NCBI GenBank assembly: GCA_019775845.1
Contig: JADQAV010000010.1
Coordinates: 344,871 to 408,870, forward strand
DNA from: Myrmaecium sp. VS I D KN 1
Taxonomy: Eukaryota > Ascomycota > Dothideomycetes > Valsariales > Valsariaceae
Direction: 5' to 3'
Length of the DNA: 64,000 nucleotides
The position numbers were made by a program, and so were the translations under genes. A model generated the notes under the pieces. That model made no database searches. It saw nothing but the letters and a program-made list of their open reading frames with translations, and was not told the origin of the DNA. Below are positions 11,167 to 22,932 of this stretch, one piece after another (position 1 is the first letter of the stretch; each line of letters begins with the position of its first letter).

Positions 11167-12493
11167 TTAGAGGAGAGGGTTAGAGCGGTACTCGGGAACG
11201 ACGCCGTTGGCCTGGGACTTCTCGGCCTGGTTCTCGGTCTCGAGCTGGTCGTCGACCTCGGCGTCGCGCTCAGCCAACCACTTCTCAGCCTCGAGAGCGG
11301 CGGCGCAGCCGGCGCCAGCGCTGGTGATGGCCTGCCTGTAGCGCTTGTCCTGGACGTCACCGGCGGCGAAGACACCCTCGACGCTGGTCAAGCCCCTGCC
11401 GGGCTCGGTGATGATGTAGCCGTCCTCGTCCATCTTGAGCTGGCCTTTGAACAGGCCGGTGGCAGGCTCGTGGCCGATAGCGTAGAAGAGACCCCTGGCC
11501 TCAATCGTCTCCTCCTCACCAGTCTTGTTGTTCTTGACGACGACAGCGTTCATGAGACCGTTGGGCTTGTCCTCACCCAAGATCTTGACCGGGCTGGTCA
11601 GGTACTTGACCTCAACCTTGGGGTGGGTCGACAGGCGCCTAGCGTTGGCCTTGCTGGCGCGGAGAACGTCCCTCCTGACCAGGACGGTGACCTTGCTAGC
11701 CTTCTTGGTAAGGTAGATAGCCTCCTCAACAGCGGAGTCACCTCCACCAACAACAATCAAGTGCTGGTTGCGGAACATCGGAAGGCCGCCGTCGCAGACG
11801 GCGCAGGCGCTCACACCGTGGTTCCAGTACTTCTCCTCGCCTTCAAGGCCCATCCTGCGCGCCTTAGCACCGGTAGCGATGATGATGCTGTCAGCGGTGT
11901 GGGTCTCCTCCTCGAGGGTCTCGTCGTCGCCCATGGGGTGCAGCCAGTACTTGAAGGGGCGGGAGCTAAGATCGACCTTGCCAACGGTCTGGCTGATGAT
12001 CTCGGTACCGCAGGCCTCGGACTGCTTCCTCATGTTGTCCTGTAGGCACCGTCAGTCACATGTTGCTCCTGGCACCCCGATATCGCATGGACTCACCATG
12101 AGAGTGGCACCCTGAATCTTCTCAAAACCGGGGTAGTTCTCAACCTCGTCGGTGGTGGTCAATTGACCGCCGGCCGCGATGCCGAGAGCCAAGAAACCCT
12201 CATACATGACCGCTGCAAACCATGTCAGAGATTGTGTTGTAAAAATGCGCGGGATGGGGCTCCATACGTTTCAGATCAGCGCGTGCGGTGTAGATGGCCG
12301 CAGTGTGACCGGCGGGGCCGGAGCTGTGTGCAAGTCAGCATCGCTAATGGATTTTGCGGGGTCTGTCGAGGCAGTGATTGCGCCTACGATGAGGGGAGAC
12401 AGAACGTACCCAATGACTATGGCACATGTTAGTTGACGACTCAAAAGAGCAATTGAGCAGGAAGGTCTACTTACTGACAACCTTAGAATGCAT
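11167..12493 (-). CDS. thioredoxin reductase (NADPH, low-Mr type)
   Basis: FAD enzyme that reduces thioredoxin with NADPH, probably cytosolic because no targeting peptide is seen. Five exons: 12493-12475, 12416-12410, 12323-12268, 12212-12097 and 12039-11167, giving 356 residues. The first exon codes only MHSKVV plus one base, and the second is a 7-base micro-exon (TCATTGG). Joined they read [20 protein letters not shown], the FAD-binding fold; without the micro-exon the frame is lost. [14 protein letters not shown] follows, then the redox pair C145-A-V-C148 in SACAVCDGG, the NADPH-binding [12 protein letters not shown] and the FAD-contact [10 protein letters not shown]. The residue after CDG is Gly where the usual sequence is CDGAVP. 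Matches fungal Trr1/TrxR; orthology to yeast TRR1 is likely. Confidence 0.93.
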
Positions 12494-13284
12494 TTTTGCG
12501 TTGTTTGTGAGAGAAGTAGTGACAGACGGAAGTCCTGTTGTGGTAGCTGGGGTTCGATGGTTCAGAGCGGCTGCTGCTGCGAGGGGGAAGGTGGATGAGG
12601 CGCGTAGAGTGGAGGAAGAGGCTCTACGGAAAAATGAGGAAAACAGTTTGGCGGTGGTGGAGGGAGACGGTGAAGAAGTGGTGATGGTGTTGATCGAGGA
12701 AGCGGAGGGGGAGGGGTCCGATGGGTTTTAATAAAAGATAGGCGACGGGATGACGGAAGGGCCGAGAAGGAACAGAATCGGGCGTAGAAGCGGGCGATTA
12801 TACAAGCAGTGGAGGGCCGGCGGGTGTGCAGGGTAATGTGGTGGGCAAAGCACTCGGACGGAGTTTTAGGTCAAGGGATAGCGCGGTGCAACAGACAGAA
12901 TGGCCGGGCAGCGGGTGGTCGTCGTCGGAGTGCGCAGGTGGGATTTGGGATTTGTGATTTCTAAGGGAAGGGGAATCCGTGGGTTCTGGCTGCCCAGCTG
13001 CCCCTGCAACCCGCCGCCGCCCGGGCCTGACTCGCGCAATCCTGGCGGCCGGACCCTCCGTTGCTGACAAGCTGGCCGCACCCAGACCAACCAAAACCTC
13101 GTCAGCCTTTGCCCCTTTCGGCTACCCGCCGCTCTTATCAGATCGATTGCCTTAGGTAAGTCACCAAAGCCCGCGGCCATTCGCCGGCCTGGCCTCCACG
13201 ATCCGTCATGTTCGACATCCAGGACCCCCACTGTGCACTGTTTACTCCTCGCCATATCGTCATCATTCCTATCTTGAGCTTTCT
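12494..13284. other. intergenic: thioredoxin reductase promoter, TRM82 3' end
   Basis: No gene supported. The part next to 12494 is the upstream region of thioredoxin reductase; the part next to 13284 is the 3' flank of TRM82. Confidence 0.45.
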
Positions 13285-15008
13285 TTACTCTTCGCTACCC
13301 GGCCGCTTCCTCAGGATCCCGGTAGCGTACAGAAACTCCCCCAAGCCTTTGCCTTCCTCCTCCTCCTCGACCGTCTCGAGCTGGTTAGGCGTCTCCAGAC
13401 TAGTCTCACCATCTGCGGCTGCCGTCCATCCCTGACCCTGCTGCGGGCCTCGGATGAACCGTTGCAGACGCTTTGGCGCAGTCTGCACATCGTTGTCAGA
13501 TCGAGATTGCGGAGGTGGCTGACGAGCTGTGCATCATCACTTACCTCCTCGGACCGCCTTGCAGACGTGGAGCCTGGCTCGTGAACATTATCAATGGATG
13601 CGATGAACTCGGCGTGGTCGCCCTCTCCCGCTACTATCGCGACGTCCAATGGATTTCCGTCCAACGAGATGGGTTTCAGCTCTACGGACCTTTCAGCCTC
13701 ATCCAAGCTATGATCCACATGGAAGAGGGCGGGGATTCCTTCACATGCCACCAAAAACTCAATCTACCTCTGTTTCAGTCCTTATGTTCTCTCTTGCAAG
13801 TATCGTTGAAACTCACCCTCTTGGCGTCACTGTGTGGAACCACCCATAGTCCGGAAACGGCAATGTTAAACTCGCCCTCTTCGCTTTCGGCCTTTTGCGC
13901 CAGCTGAGCGCTGCTCTGCAGGAAGCCTCTCGCAGCTTCGGCAATACCATATTGATACTCCAGTTCGCCGGTCTGAAACTTCCAGCGGTACACGTAGTCA
14001 TCCCCTCCTGCCGAAAGGAGGAGACCGGTGTTTCCCACCGGAGCTAGCTTACTGATAAACGCCTCGTGGCCCAGACAGAACCCCTCGATGATGTGTGCTT
14101 GAGGAGGGGCCCGTGAGACGCGGATGTGCTCGTCTCGGTCACCGGTAAGGATATATTTGCGTGGAGCCTTGGGATTTTCGGCGTTGGGAATAACGACAAA
14201 GGCCATGTCTGTAAGCATGGAGACGTGGCCCAGAAGCAGTTTGTGCGTGAATTTCAGGGGTTCCTTGGTCTTAGGGTTCGGCTGCTGCTTGAGCTGCGCT
14301 TCCAGTGCCTGGAGATTGCGCTTCGAGTGGACAGTCAGATGGCTTGCAGCCGGCTTGAAGACCTTCGGCTCCTCCTTCTTTGCAGGTGCTGGTGACTCCT
14401 TCGCCTCGAAGTCTTCTTTGGGCTGGATAAGCGGCAATGAATAGACGTCACCGAATTTGTCGCCCACCAAAATGGTCTTGCCGTCGTCTGTCAGAGCGAT
14501 AGCACTGGGACGCTTCGGCATGCATCTGACTTTTCGTGAGCAGTTGATGAAAAACCGAGGACATAGTCCAGAGAATACCTTTGGCTCAGCTCTTTGAGCT
14601 CCCCTTTGGGACTGATCTCGAATACACGAACGCACTTGTCCTCTCCAGTCACGGCGATAAGATGCGTACCATCAGTACTGATGCAGAGTTTGGTGACCTT
14701 GCAATCTTTTGGACGGGTAGAATCATCAATCTTCCTTTTCTTCCCGCGCGGTTCACCGTCAGTATTTTCCTGCGCCTCTTCCTAATTGCTCTTAGCTACC
14801 AGAGAGCCTACTAAATCCAATTGTCACGGGTGAAACTCACAGATACGCTCTCCTCGGCTTGAGGCCATACCGAAATCACTCTTGACCTTTCCGAACCCCG
14901 GCTGAAGGAAAGAATTTTTGGGCCGCTCGCGGCAAAGAAGAATCCGCTACCGGGGATTTCGGAGCCTGAGCGGTCACAAAAGGCAACACATTGATATGGA
15001 TGCTTCAT
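13285..15008 (-). CDS. TRM82: tRNA (guanine-N7) methyltransferase non-catalytic subunit Trm82
   Basis: WD-repeat partner of Trm8 that forms m7G46 in tRNA; nuclear in yeast. Exons 15008-14841, 14781-14579, 14525-13817, 13763-13545 and 13482-13285 give 498 residues. The start MKHPYQCVAFCDRSG was chosen at 15008 because it begins the first beta-propeller strand; an in-frame upstream ATG exists. WD-like blocks include VTKLCISTDGTHLIAVTGED, AIALTDDGKTILVGDKFGD, KYILTGDRDEHIRVS and SKLAPVGNTGLLLSAGGDDY. A Lys/Glu/Pro-rich insertion lies before the Trm82-typical LLGHVSMLTDMAF. The C-terminus ends GEFLYATGILRKRPGSEE. The acceptor at 13764 (TAG) has an alternative six bases further in (GAG), which would drop two residues. 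The gene is divergent from P0. Confidence 0.88.
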
Positions 15009-15327
15009 TGCGATCTGGTTCTCGTCCGAATTAGAAACAGAATCATTCAAAGATGCGATCTTCTTCACAGACCCTACCGTTGCTGTACTTGACATGGACG
15101 CCAAGATTGATATCGGCGATTGATGTTCCTGGACCCCGGTCCGCGCTTTCGCCCAGAAAAGGTTTAGTCCGTGCATTCTCGCTTCCGACGGCACCGCTTC
15201 ACACGATGACAGGGCCTCTGAGAAATTCAACTTCACGTCGTCAACCTCCCGCTTCCGTCGACATACTTCCCACCACTTGAACCAGGAACGACTTCGCCTG
15301 AAACATCCTATACTCTCATCCGAAGAT
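15009..15327. promoter_or_regulatory. shared divergent promoter TRM82/RPP0
   Basis: 319 bases between the ATGs of TRM82 and ribosomal P0. The half next to P0 is C-rich (for example CCTCCCGCTTCCG), fitting a ribosomal protein 5' leader. Confidence 0.55.
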
Positions 15328-16445
15328 ATGGGGGGCAAGTCCGCAAACAAGGCCAACTACTTCGGCCGTCTTGAGAGCCTGCTCGAGGAGTACAGGAGCA
15401 TTTTCATCGTCAGCGTTGACAATGTCTCCTCCCAGCAGATGCACGAGATCCGTGTCGCTCTCCGTGGCAAGGGTGTCGTCCTGATGGGCAAGAACACCAG
15501 TAAGTCCTGAACCCGCGCGATTGCGACTCCAGAAATCCGTATGCTGACAGTGGCGCAGTGGTGTAAGAAGGCCTCATTTTCGCACTGACGAGATCGAAAT
15601 TCTGACCCAACTCCCCCCAACAGGCGTCGCGCCATCCGTGGCTTCATCGGTGACCACCCCGAGTACGAGCGTCTCCTTCCCTTCGTCAAGGGCAACGTTG
15701 GTTTCGTTTTCACCAACGAGGACCTCAAGGAGATCCGTGACTTGATCATCTCCAACCGTGTTGCGGCCCCTGCCCGTGCTGGTGCCGTCGCTCCTGGTGA
15801 TGTCTACGTCCCGGCCGGTAACACTGGCATGGAACCCGGCAAGACGTCTTTCTTCCAGGCTCTTGGTATCCCGACCAAGATTGCCCGTGGTACCATTGAA
15901 ATTACCTCTGACCTCAAGCTTATTGAGGCTGGTAACAAGGTCGGTGCCTCCGAGGCCACCCTTCTCAACTTGTTGAACATCTCTCCCTTCACGTAAGTTC
16001 TCTCCGCGTCCAACCCCGAGGTTGCGAATGCTAAACTCGCGACAGCTACGGTATGGGTGTTGCCCAGATCTACGACAACGGCCAGACCTTCGACGCCTCC
16101 GTGCTCGACATTGAGGAGAAGCAGCTCCTCACTGCTTTCTCCAGCGCCATCACCACCATTGCCACCATCTCCCTGGCCATCAACTACCCCACCCTTCCCT
16201 CCGTCATGCACTCCATTGTCAACTCCTACAAGAACGTCTTGGCTGTTGCCGTCGAGACCGACTACGAGTGGGAGGAGATTGCCGAGCTCAAGGACCGCAT
16301 CGCCAACCCCGAGAAGTACGCCGGCTCTGCCCCTGCCGCCGCTGCTGCTCCCGCCGCTGGTGAGGCCGCCCCTGCTGCTGAGGCCAAGAAGGAGGAGTCC
16401 GAGGAGGAGTCCGATGCCGACATGGGCTTCGGTCTGTTCGACTAA
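15328..16445 (+). CDS. RPP0: 60S ribosomal stalk protein P0
   Basis: P0 anchors the P1/P2 stalk on the large subunit and helps recruit elongation factors. Exons 15328-15499, 15559-15562, 15624-15992 and 16046-16445 give 314 residues, the normal length. The second exon is only four bases (TGGT): it completes the Met and Val codons of GKNTMVRRAIRGF, a conserved P0 motif, and no other splice choice keeps the frame. The N-terminal domain binds rRNA ([15 protein letters not shown]). The C-terminus has the Ala-rich hinge and acidic tail ending [12 protein letters not shown], shared by all P-proteins. Codons are strongly C-ending, as in highly expressed genes. Assignment is secure. Confidence 0.97.
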
Positions 16446-16989
16446 ATTAGGGCGTAATGTCTCTGGGATCTCACGAAACCTAGTTATGTCGATGGAAGCA
16501 TGAAAAAAAGCTAAAAATGCTTGACCAATTATCTTATGCTTATGAGTGGTGATCTGCGCGTGATTGTATGTAACAGTACAATCCTCGCTATCGCTAACAC
16601 ATGGTAAGTCTATTTTACTTTTCTTGCGCAACACCCAGCTTGCCCTCTGCCTTGCGGATGATTAGAAATTTTTAACCCTGAGGTCTTCACAATGAAGATC
16701 AAAAACAGCAACAACAACACTCTAATTTTTTAATGACGCACTTTCACACTTCATATACTTCTCTCAGTCATCTTTACAAGCAGTATTGCTGACTAGTCAA
16801 AAGCAGGATCAACAGTTGAGCATTTTTCCGTGTAAAAGCGGTACATCTTTTTAACCGCAAGTCTGGGTAGTGGATTTGTTCAGATACCCTTAGCCCACAA
16901 AAAAATACAATGAAAAATCTTTCAAATGTCTCCCTCTACTTCACTATGCATCGCGTGTGTCGCTCTCCGTTCTATCGAAGCCTTGGTCA
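16446..16989. other. intergenic between convergent RPP0 and GNAT gene
   Basis: AT-rich 544-base spacer holding both 3' flanks; no gene seen. Confidence 0.5.
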
Positions 16990-18601
16990 TCATGACCCGC
17001 ACCGTCGATCGAGGCTGTCCAAGTCCAGCCTGAGCCAGTAGACGATATCGGCGGACACCCCACCCAAACTGCGACAGACTCCCTCGCTACTCACGTTCCC
17101 AACCGCCACGTCCGCGCTGGCATAGTCGTCTTCGGCGTCGGCGTCGTTCCCGGCGCTCCTTCGCACGGCCTCATCCCTCAACAACCTCGCCGCGACCATC
17201 TTCGCCAGCCCTCGGCCCCGATACGGCTCCTCGACGTGCAAGGAAGTGATGCTCCCGTCCATGCCGAGGAAGGCCCAGGCGATAGGCACTTCGCCATCCT
17301 CATCCTCGTCATCCTCTCCCCCTTCATCTCCTTCCTCTGCCCTCGTAGACGCCGTTACCACCCCCGTCCCAACAGCACCACCACGCCTGCAAAACACCGC
17401 GACCGAAGGCAGCACCCGCAACGTCTCGATCCGACGAGGGATGGCGGAGCGCGCGAGCACGCGATGCAGGTCGCGCGTTCGCCGGAGCGGGCCGATGCGG
17501 TATGTGGGTTGCTTTCCCCTTCCCCCTTTCCCCCCTTCCTCCTTATCGTCGTCGAGGTCCTCAAGGCCACGAAGTAAGCCCGCGATCTGCCGTCCTTCCT
17601 CCTCCTCTCCATCCCCAGCTACCCCGCCCTCCGTTCCCCCCGGCAACGGAGGCAGATCCCGGCCTCGAAACACAAACTTGACATACGGAATATCCAGACC
17701 CGGCAGATCGGTGCGGATCACGTCAGGCAAGGCGGCGACGACGAGCCGGGCGACGAGGGTTGCGCTGGCGGTGCCGAGGGTGAGGATGCTGCGTTGGGCG
17801 AGGGAGGGGGTGGTGAGGTGGGTTGTGTAGGGGTTGGTGCTTGTTGAGGGGGTTTGGGGAGGGGCCGGGGAAGGGGGTTGGGGCAGGAGGGCAAGGTGGT
17901 GGAGGATGGCTTTGAGGTTGCGGGTGCATGTTGGGCATGTTGGGCAGTCTGGGGGAGGGGAGGTGGTGGGGTTTTGGTTTTGGCGGTGGGTGAGGACGTG
18001 GTTGAGGAGAGAGGTGGGTGTGGGTGGTTGCTGAGGAGTGGTGCTGGTGCTGGCGGGACAGCGGGATGGGTGGTCGACGCCGAGCTGGGCGGCGGAGAAG
18101 AGCCAGAGTTCTGTTTCTGTGGGGTTTGTCAGGTTTTGTTGTTTTTCTTGGTATATATGCCACTTCTCTTTCATCCTCGAGCTGGAGGTAGAGGTAAGGG
18201 GCGTTAGGTTAGAAGGATAGGCACAACTCACCAGGTCTCCGCGACCGATCCACGAACGCGACGAGGAAGCAGGGGGGTGGTGGTGGCGGCATCGGTCCAG
18301 CATCCTCCTCCTTCCCATCTGCGTCAGGAGGAGGAGGAGGAGGAGGAGGCGGAAACGTGGCGAGCAACCGGCTGTGCTCGCTTCGCAGGGGGAACTGGAT
18401 GCGTCGATACAGCGGCAGGCTCGCCGGCAGGCAGGCGCGGAGGATGGGTAGCAGGGTTGTGCCGTTGAGGGGGTGTTCGTAGATGGTTGAGGTTTCCGTC
18501 GTTGTTGGGGTGGTTTTGTGCTTTTCTGCTGCTTCTGCTTCTGCTTCTCTTCTTTCTTGCTTCTCAGGCCCGTAGGCTTGTGGGGGTAGTGGCGATGCCA
18601 T
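16990..18601 (-). CDS. GNAT-fold (FR47-like) acyltransferase-like protein
   Basis: Predicted acetyl-CoA-dependent N-acyltransferase, substrate unknown. Two exons, 18601-18232 and 18116-16990 (intron GTGAGT...CACAG), give 498 residues. The N-terminal part contains a Lys/Glu-rich stretch and proline runs (PPPPPPPPPP, about residue 80), then ETELWLFSAAQLGV. A Pro/Thr-rich region with Cys pairs (CPTCPTCTRN) follows. The C-terminal GNAT domain shows IAWAFLGMDGSITSLHVEEP and then PYRGRGLAKMVAARLL, whose R-G-x-G-L-A is the acetyl-CoA pyrophosphate loop (FR47 type). Related uncharacterised proteins are common in Pezizomycotina. No targeting signal is visible. The long low-complexity linkers suggest a fast-evolving gene. 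Confidence 0.75.
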
Positions 18602-20052
18602 GATTTCTCTTTCTCTTTCTTTTCTACGTTTCTCCTCTTTCTTCCCACTCTTTCACTGAGACCTGAATGACACACGACCGTTTATCGATCTGGCGAGGCG
18701 AAGTCGACTGGCAAAGCACGAGGTATACGAAAGAAGAACGGTAGATAGGTGGTTAGGTAAGTATGGTATTAACGAAAGTCGTAGGAGTGTAGGTATGGTA
18801 CAGGGCAATATTCCATCCCCCACCCACCGGAGTTTAGGTCTCAGGTGGGGCAGCAAGGCAGCAGGAATGAGACGTGAGGTGAGGTGAAGTGGTGGTAGTG
18901 GTGATGGTGGGAGTCGGAGTCGAAGTGAAGAAGTGGGAGGTGAAAGTGGGGGTTAGCGGGACAGCAGCCGCATACGTATATATACCTATAGATATAGCGA
19001 GGTGAAATTGATACTGAGGTATTCATACAGCGAGCGGTAGCTATCTAAATATAGTTGTAAATACATATTCTCTCTTGAATATAGGAAGATATCTATGTAG
19101 AAATATACGACAGAGAAGGGAAGTTAGATTCCTCTTCACATCTTGATCTTCCCGCAAGAGCATCCGTCCACGAATGAAGAGAGAGAAGGAGGAGAAGAAA
19201 AGAGAAGAAACCTGCCGCCTTCACTCCCTCTCGCAGTACCCTCCAGGGAGGGAAGGAGCAAGTCGTGGGAAATATGGTAGTAAAATCCAATCCACGAGCA
19301 TAGAGAAGCGGACCAAACGGCCAGTAAGACAAGCAAGATACACTGTTCACACAGGAAGGAATCAAACCACAAAACCCCAGTTCTCATCACTCCTAGTCCG
19401 CAATTCAAGGAAGAGAATATCATTCGCAAAGCCGGACCGCTGCTACCTGCTACCTGCTACCTGCTGCTGCTCTAGGTATATCGGTCCAATAATCCCTGGA
19501 AACAACACGTGAACAAAAACAAGTTAAAGAAAAGAAGAAGAAGAAGACATAAAGACAAAAAGAGGGGAAAGGTGAATATTCCCCTCCTTCTAAGAAAAAA
19601 CCCTTCCTTCAAGAGCCGCGCCGGTGGAAGAAAGGGAAAGGAAAAGAAAAATCCTCGTGAAAAGGAAAAAACCATACACCTGCCTACTCATTCATTCACT
19701 CGCTCACACACACACACACATAACCCTCTCTCTTTCTCCCCTTCTTCCTTCCTTTCTCACATAAACCTCTGAAAGGAGGATAAGAGAAACCGACTCGGTA
19801 GAAGGAAAAGGGTGCAGGAAAAAGAAAAGAAAATCCTGCTTCCATGCTGCTCCTGCTGCTTCTGCTACCACCATACGCCTTCAACCATTCCCACAACGAC
19901 TGATCGATCATCCGGCAACTACTTTTTGATGTGATTCCTCAAGTCCAAACCTCGAAACCCCCACCCCTTTCCCATGCAATTCCCATTGGTGGAAAATAAA
20001 AGGAAACCCACACGCAAAGTTCGTAAACTCATCCACGGTCATAAAATCTCGT
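18602..20052. other. gene-free region between GNAT gene and DnaJ gene
   Basis: 1.45 kb without a supportable gene. It includes the promoter of the GNAT gene and the 3' side of the DnaJ gene. Simple sequence is frequent: a CTACCTGCTAC repeat at 19440-19465, an AAG-rich block near 19525-19570 and a CA dinucleotide run near 19705-19720. Confidence 0.5.
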
Positions 20053-21447
20053 TTACTGGGATGCGCACTGCACGCGCTCGCCGCCGGGCATGTCCTCGTC
20101 CTCGTCATCCGAGGCGGCACCGCGAGCACGGGCGGATTCCCGTGTCGGGTCGACGCTCTCGAGCGGGTAGTCCTCCACCATGGAGTCGGGAGGCGGGAGC
20201 TGGTCGACCTTGCGAGGCGGCAGCACGCTCTCTAGAGCAGCGATCTGCTCGGGCGTCATGGGCTCGCCGTTCGGTCCGCCGAGCCTCTCGGGGAACTTGA
20301 CGTCGAATTGGATATACAGGTTGCCGAAGTCGTGGTGGCGGTACGACGGCATACCCTGGCCACGGATGACCTTGACTTCTCCCGGGCTGATCACCTCACC
20401 GGGGGCGATGTTGACGGTCAACCAGCGGTCGTCGAGATGCTCGATGTGGATGGTACCGCCGGCGAGAGCGGTGAGAAGGTCGATCTCGGCATGGTAGAAG
20501 AGGTCGTCGTCCTTGCGCTGGAAACGGGGGTGCGGCTTCTGCTCGATCTCGAACACGACATCACCGGGCTCGAGGCCGGGCACCTGGTCACCCTCACCCC
20601 TGAACTCGATCTTGGTACCGCTGCGGACACCACGGTCGACGTGGACGTGAAGCACCTTCCTCTCGATGACGGTCTTCTTGCCGTTGCACTGCTTGCAGCG
20701 ATCCTTGTCGCGGATGATCTCACCCTCACCTTGGCAGTCAGGGCAGACGGTCTGGAAGCGCTGGATCATGGGACCCATCTGGCGCATCATCATCTTCATA
20801 CCGCGGCCATCACAGCCGGCACACTTCTTGACAGCGCCCTCCTTGCCACCACGGCCCTCGCACTTCGGGCAGATGACCGACTTCTGCAGAGCGAGTTTGG
20901 AGACCTTTCCACGGTAGATGTCCTCGAGAGAAACCTTGTGCACGTGGGCGATGGTCCTGGCCTTCTTCGGGCCGGACTCCCTCATGCCACCGCCGAACAT
21001 GCCGCCGAAAGGACCGCCGCCGCCGCCGAAGAACTGGGCGAACAAGTCCTCGGCGGCCATGCCACCACCACCGCCGCCTTGCTCGAGACCCTCCTCACCA
21101 TACTGGTCGTAGATGGAACGCTTTTGCGGGTCGGAAAGGATTTCGTAGGCGTGCGATACCTCCTTGAACTTCTCGGCGGCTTCAGGGTTGCCCTGGTTCT
21201 TATCTGTAGTGGGGTGTCCTGGTCAGCGACGTCGCGATAAGGCGTGTCTACGAGTTGCAGGCGGTTACGTACCAGGATGCCATCTCAAAGCAGCCTTCTT
21301 GTATGCGGACTTGAGTTGAGACTCAGTGGCGTCCGGGGATATCTAGACGGAAGAACGTCAGCGTCACGGTTCTTGCACAGCCCATGCGGCACAGGACCAG
21401 GTTCGACATACCCCCAGGAGCTCGTAGAATTTCGTCTCCTTCACCAT
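20053..21447 (-). CDS. YDJ1: type I DnaJ/Hsp40 co-chaperone (Ydj1/Mas5-like)
   Basis: J-protein that stimulates Hsp70 and delivers unfolded clients. Exons 21447-21412, 21342-21273 and 21203-20053 give 418 residues (yeast Ydj1 has 409). The J domain (about 4-70) carries the HPD motif at 34-36, and the intron between exons 2 and 3 splits the Asp codon of HPD. A Gly/Phe-rich segment ([16 protein letters not shown]) follows, then four zinc motifs [24 protein letters not shown] and CKQCNGKK, then the two client-binding C-terminal domains. The protein ends in CASQ, the same CaaX box as yeast Ydj1, so farnesylation and partial ER-membrane attachment are expected. The 1.5-kb upstream region probably carries stress control, but no clean heat-shock element was found near the start. 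Confidence 0.95.
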
Positions 21448-22932
21448 TCTTGCGCGGTGTGCAGGATGTGGGTGACGTCGTAGGAAGGTGCGGGGGAGTT
21501 GACGTTGCTTTCAGGTGACGCACGCTGTCGTCGGCTGCGATGCGAACAGGTATCCGGAGTTGCGAGTGGCGTGGGAAGATGAGAACGGTGCAAAGCGGAC
21601 GACGAGAGTGCAGGAGTAAGCGTGAGCGACCCTGTTTGAAGAGGCGTTGGTAAGCGACTGCTTATTTTTACTTTTTTCCCCCCCTTCCTTCCCTGAGATC
21701 TCGGGAGCAGGATCAGGAAGAGATTTGACTAGGGAGTGTGCGTGGCACACACGCATAGGCACGCACACACGCACTACTACACCCGGGGAGGCGGTCGTTC
21801 GCTGCGGGCGATCCAGGCTGACAAACCGCGCGGAAAAGGGAAACTTACCTTCTAGGTGAGAGATAGGTTGTGATTCAACGGGGAAGGGTGAAAGTCGCAA
21901 CGGTTTGGATGCGAGCTTCTCCGATCAAGGGGTGAAGACAGTGATAAGGTACGGGTGAGGTACGAGGGATAGAGGTCGAGTGGAGTGTTGTTGTTCGGGA
22001 GGTGAGAGGAAAGGGAGTAAAGGCGGACGCGAGCAAGGGCTGGATCTGAGGCTTATATTGGGCGCGGGGAGGAGGGGGGGTGGACGAACCGACGACGACG
22101 CCCTTTTTCACACTTCGGGGCCAGTGTGAGCGAAGGGGTCGAACTTTTTGAAAGGGTCGGCGGGAGGGCGACTTGCTGCTTGTTACCACCGGTGGTCCGT
22201 GATTGTGCCAGCCGCTTCTGCGGACTTCCGTCGTCTTCGATCCACCAAAAAAAGGCCCTGAGCGAAGCCTTGGACCCCGTCACGACCACCCCCAAAAAGA
22301 AGACAACGAAAAGATTTTCGTAATATTCGTACAAAGCATTTGCTTGATACTAAACGGTCGTGTATGAATGTATCGATATACGAATAATGCCTTTCATGAA
22401 GTACTTGGAATCCAAACAATCCAAACAGGCCGGCGCGGTGATGGGACTTATATCCGGGGAGGTCCATGTATGACGACGAGAGAAAACTTCCGGCTTCCAT
22501 AAGGCCGCCGCTGGGTAATGGACCCCAGCAAACTTGCCTGACTGCCACTGGTCAGCACTCAGCACAGGGCACCGAGCAACGGGCAAAGGGTCCGTGTCCG
22601 TCGACACCTCAGGCCGTAACATATCATTCCAGCTATCGGAGGCCAACCTCTCTTTCTCTCTCCCCGATTGGCGCGGGATGGAACCGATGGAGCCCAGGGC
22701 AAAAGTGGGAAAAGGAGAGGTGCAGAAAAAAAAGTCGATTAGTGGTTAGATGGTAAATAGAACCAATTCTTTATCTACTATATCTGAGTCTGATATTGTA
22801 CTCTATTCTTTCCCATCTTCCTCATCGTTAATTCACATCTACATACTACTAGTACCTTTATCTCTTTCTCACACCCAAACTCCTCCCCCTTCTCTACATC
22901 CCATCTCAACCCCCAGTAAAACAGAAAGAGAG
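21448..22932. other. gene-free region: divergent promoters of DnaJ and cytosine deaminase
   Basis: 1.49 kb between two divergent ATGs with no credible coding frame. A TTCATGAA (22393-22400) fits half of a heat-shock element but lies 950 bases from the DnaJ start. The part next to 22932 is C/T-rich leader sequence of the deaminase gene. Confidence 0.5.

Noticed and set aside
18823-18835. CCCACCGGAGTTT shared with about 58227-58239, considered as transposon ends
   Set aside because: A 13-base match between two places in 64 kb is expected by chance many times over; no target-site duplication or longer similarity.
22393-22400. TTCATGAA as a heat-shock element for the DnaJ gene
   Set aside because: Only one inverted pair of units, about 950 bases from the start; too weak and too far to claim.
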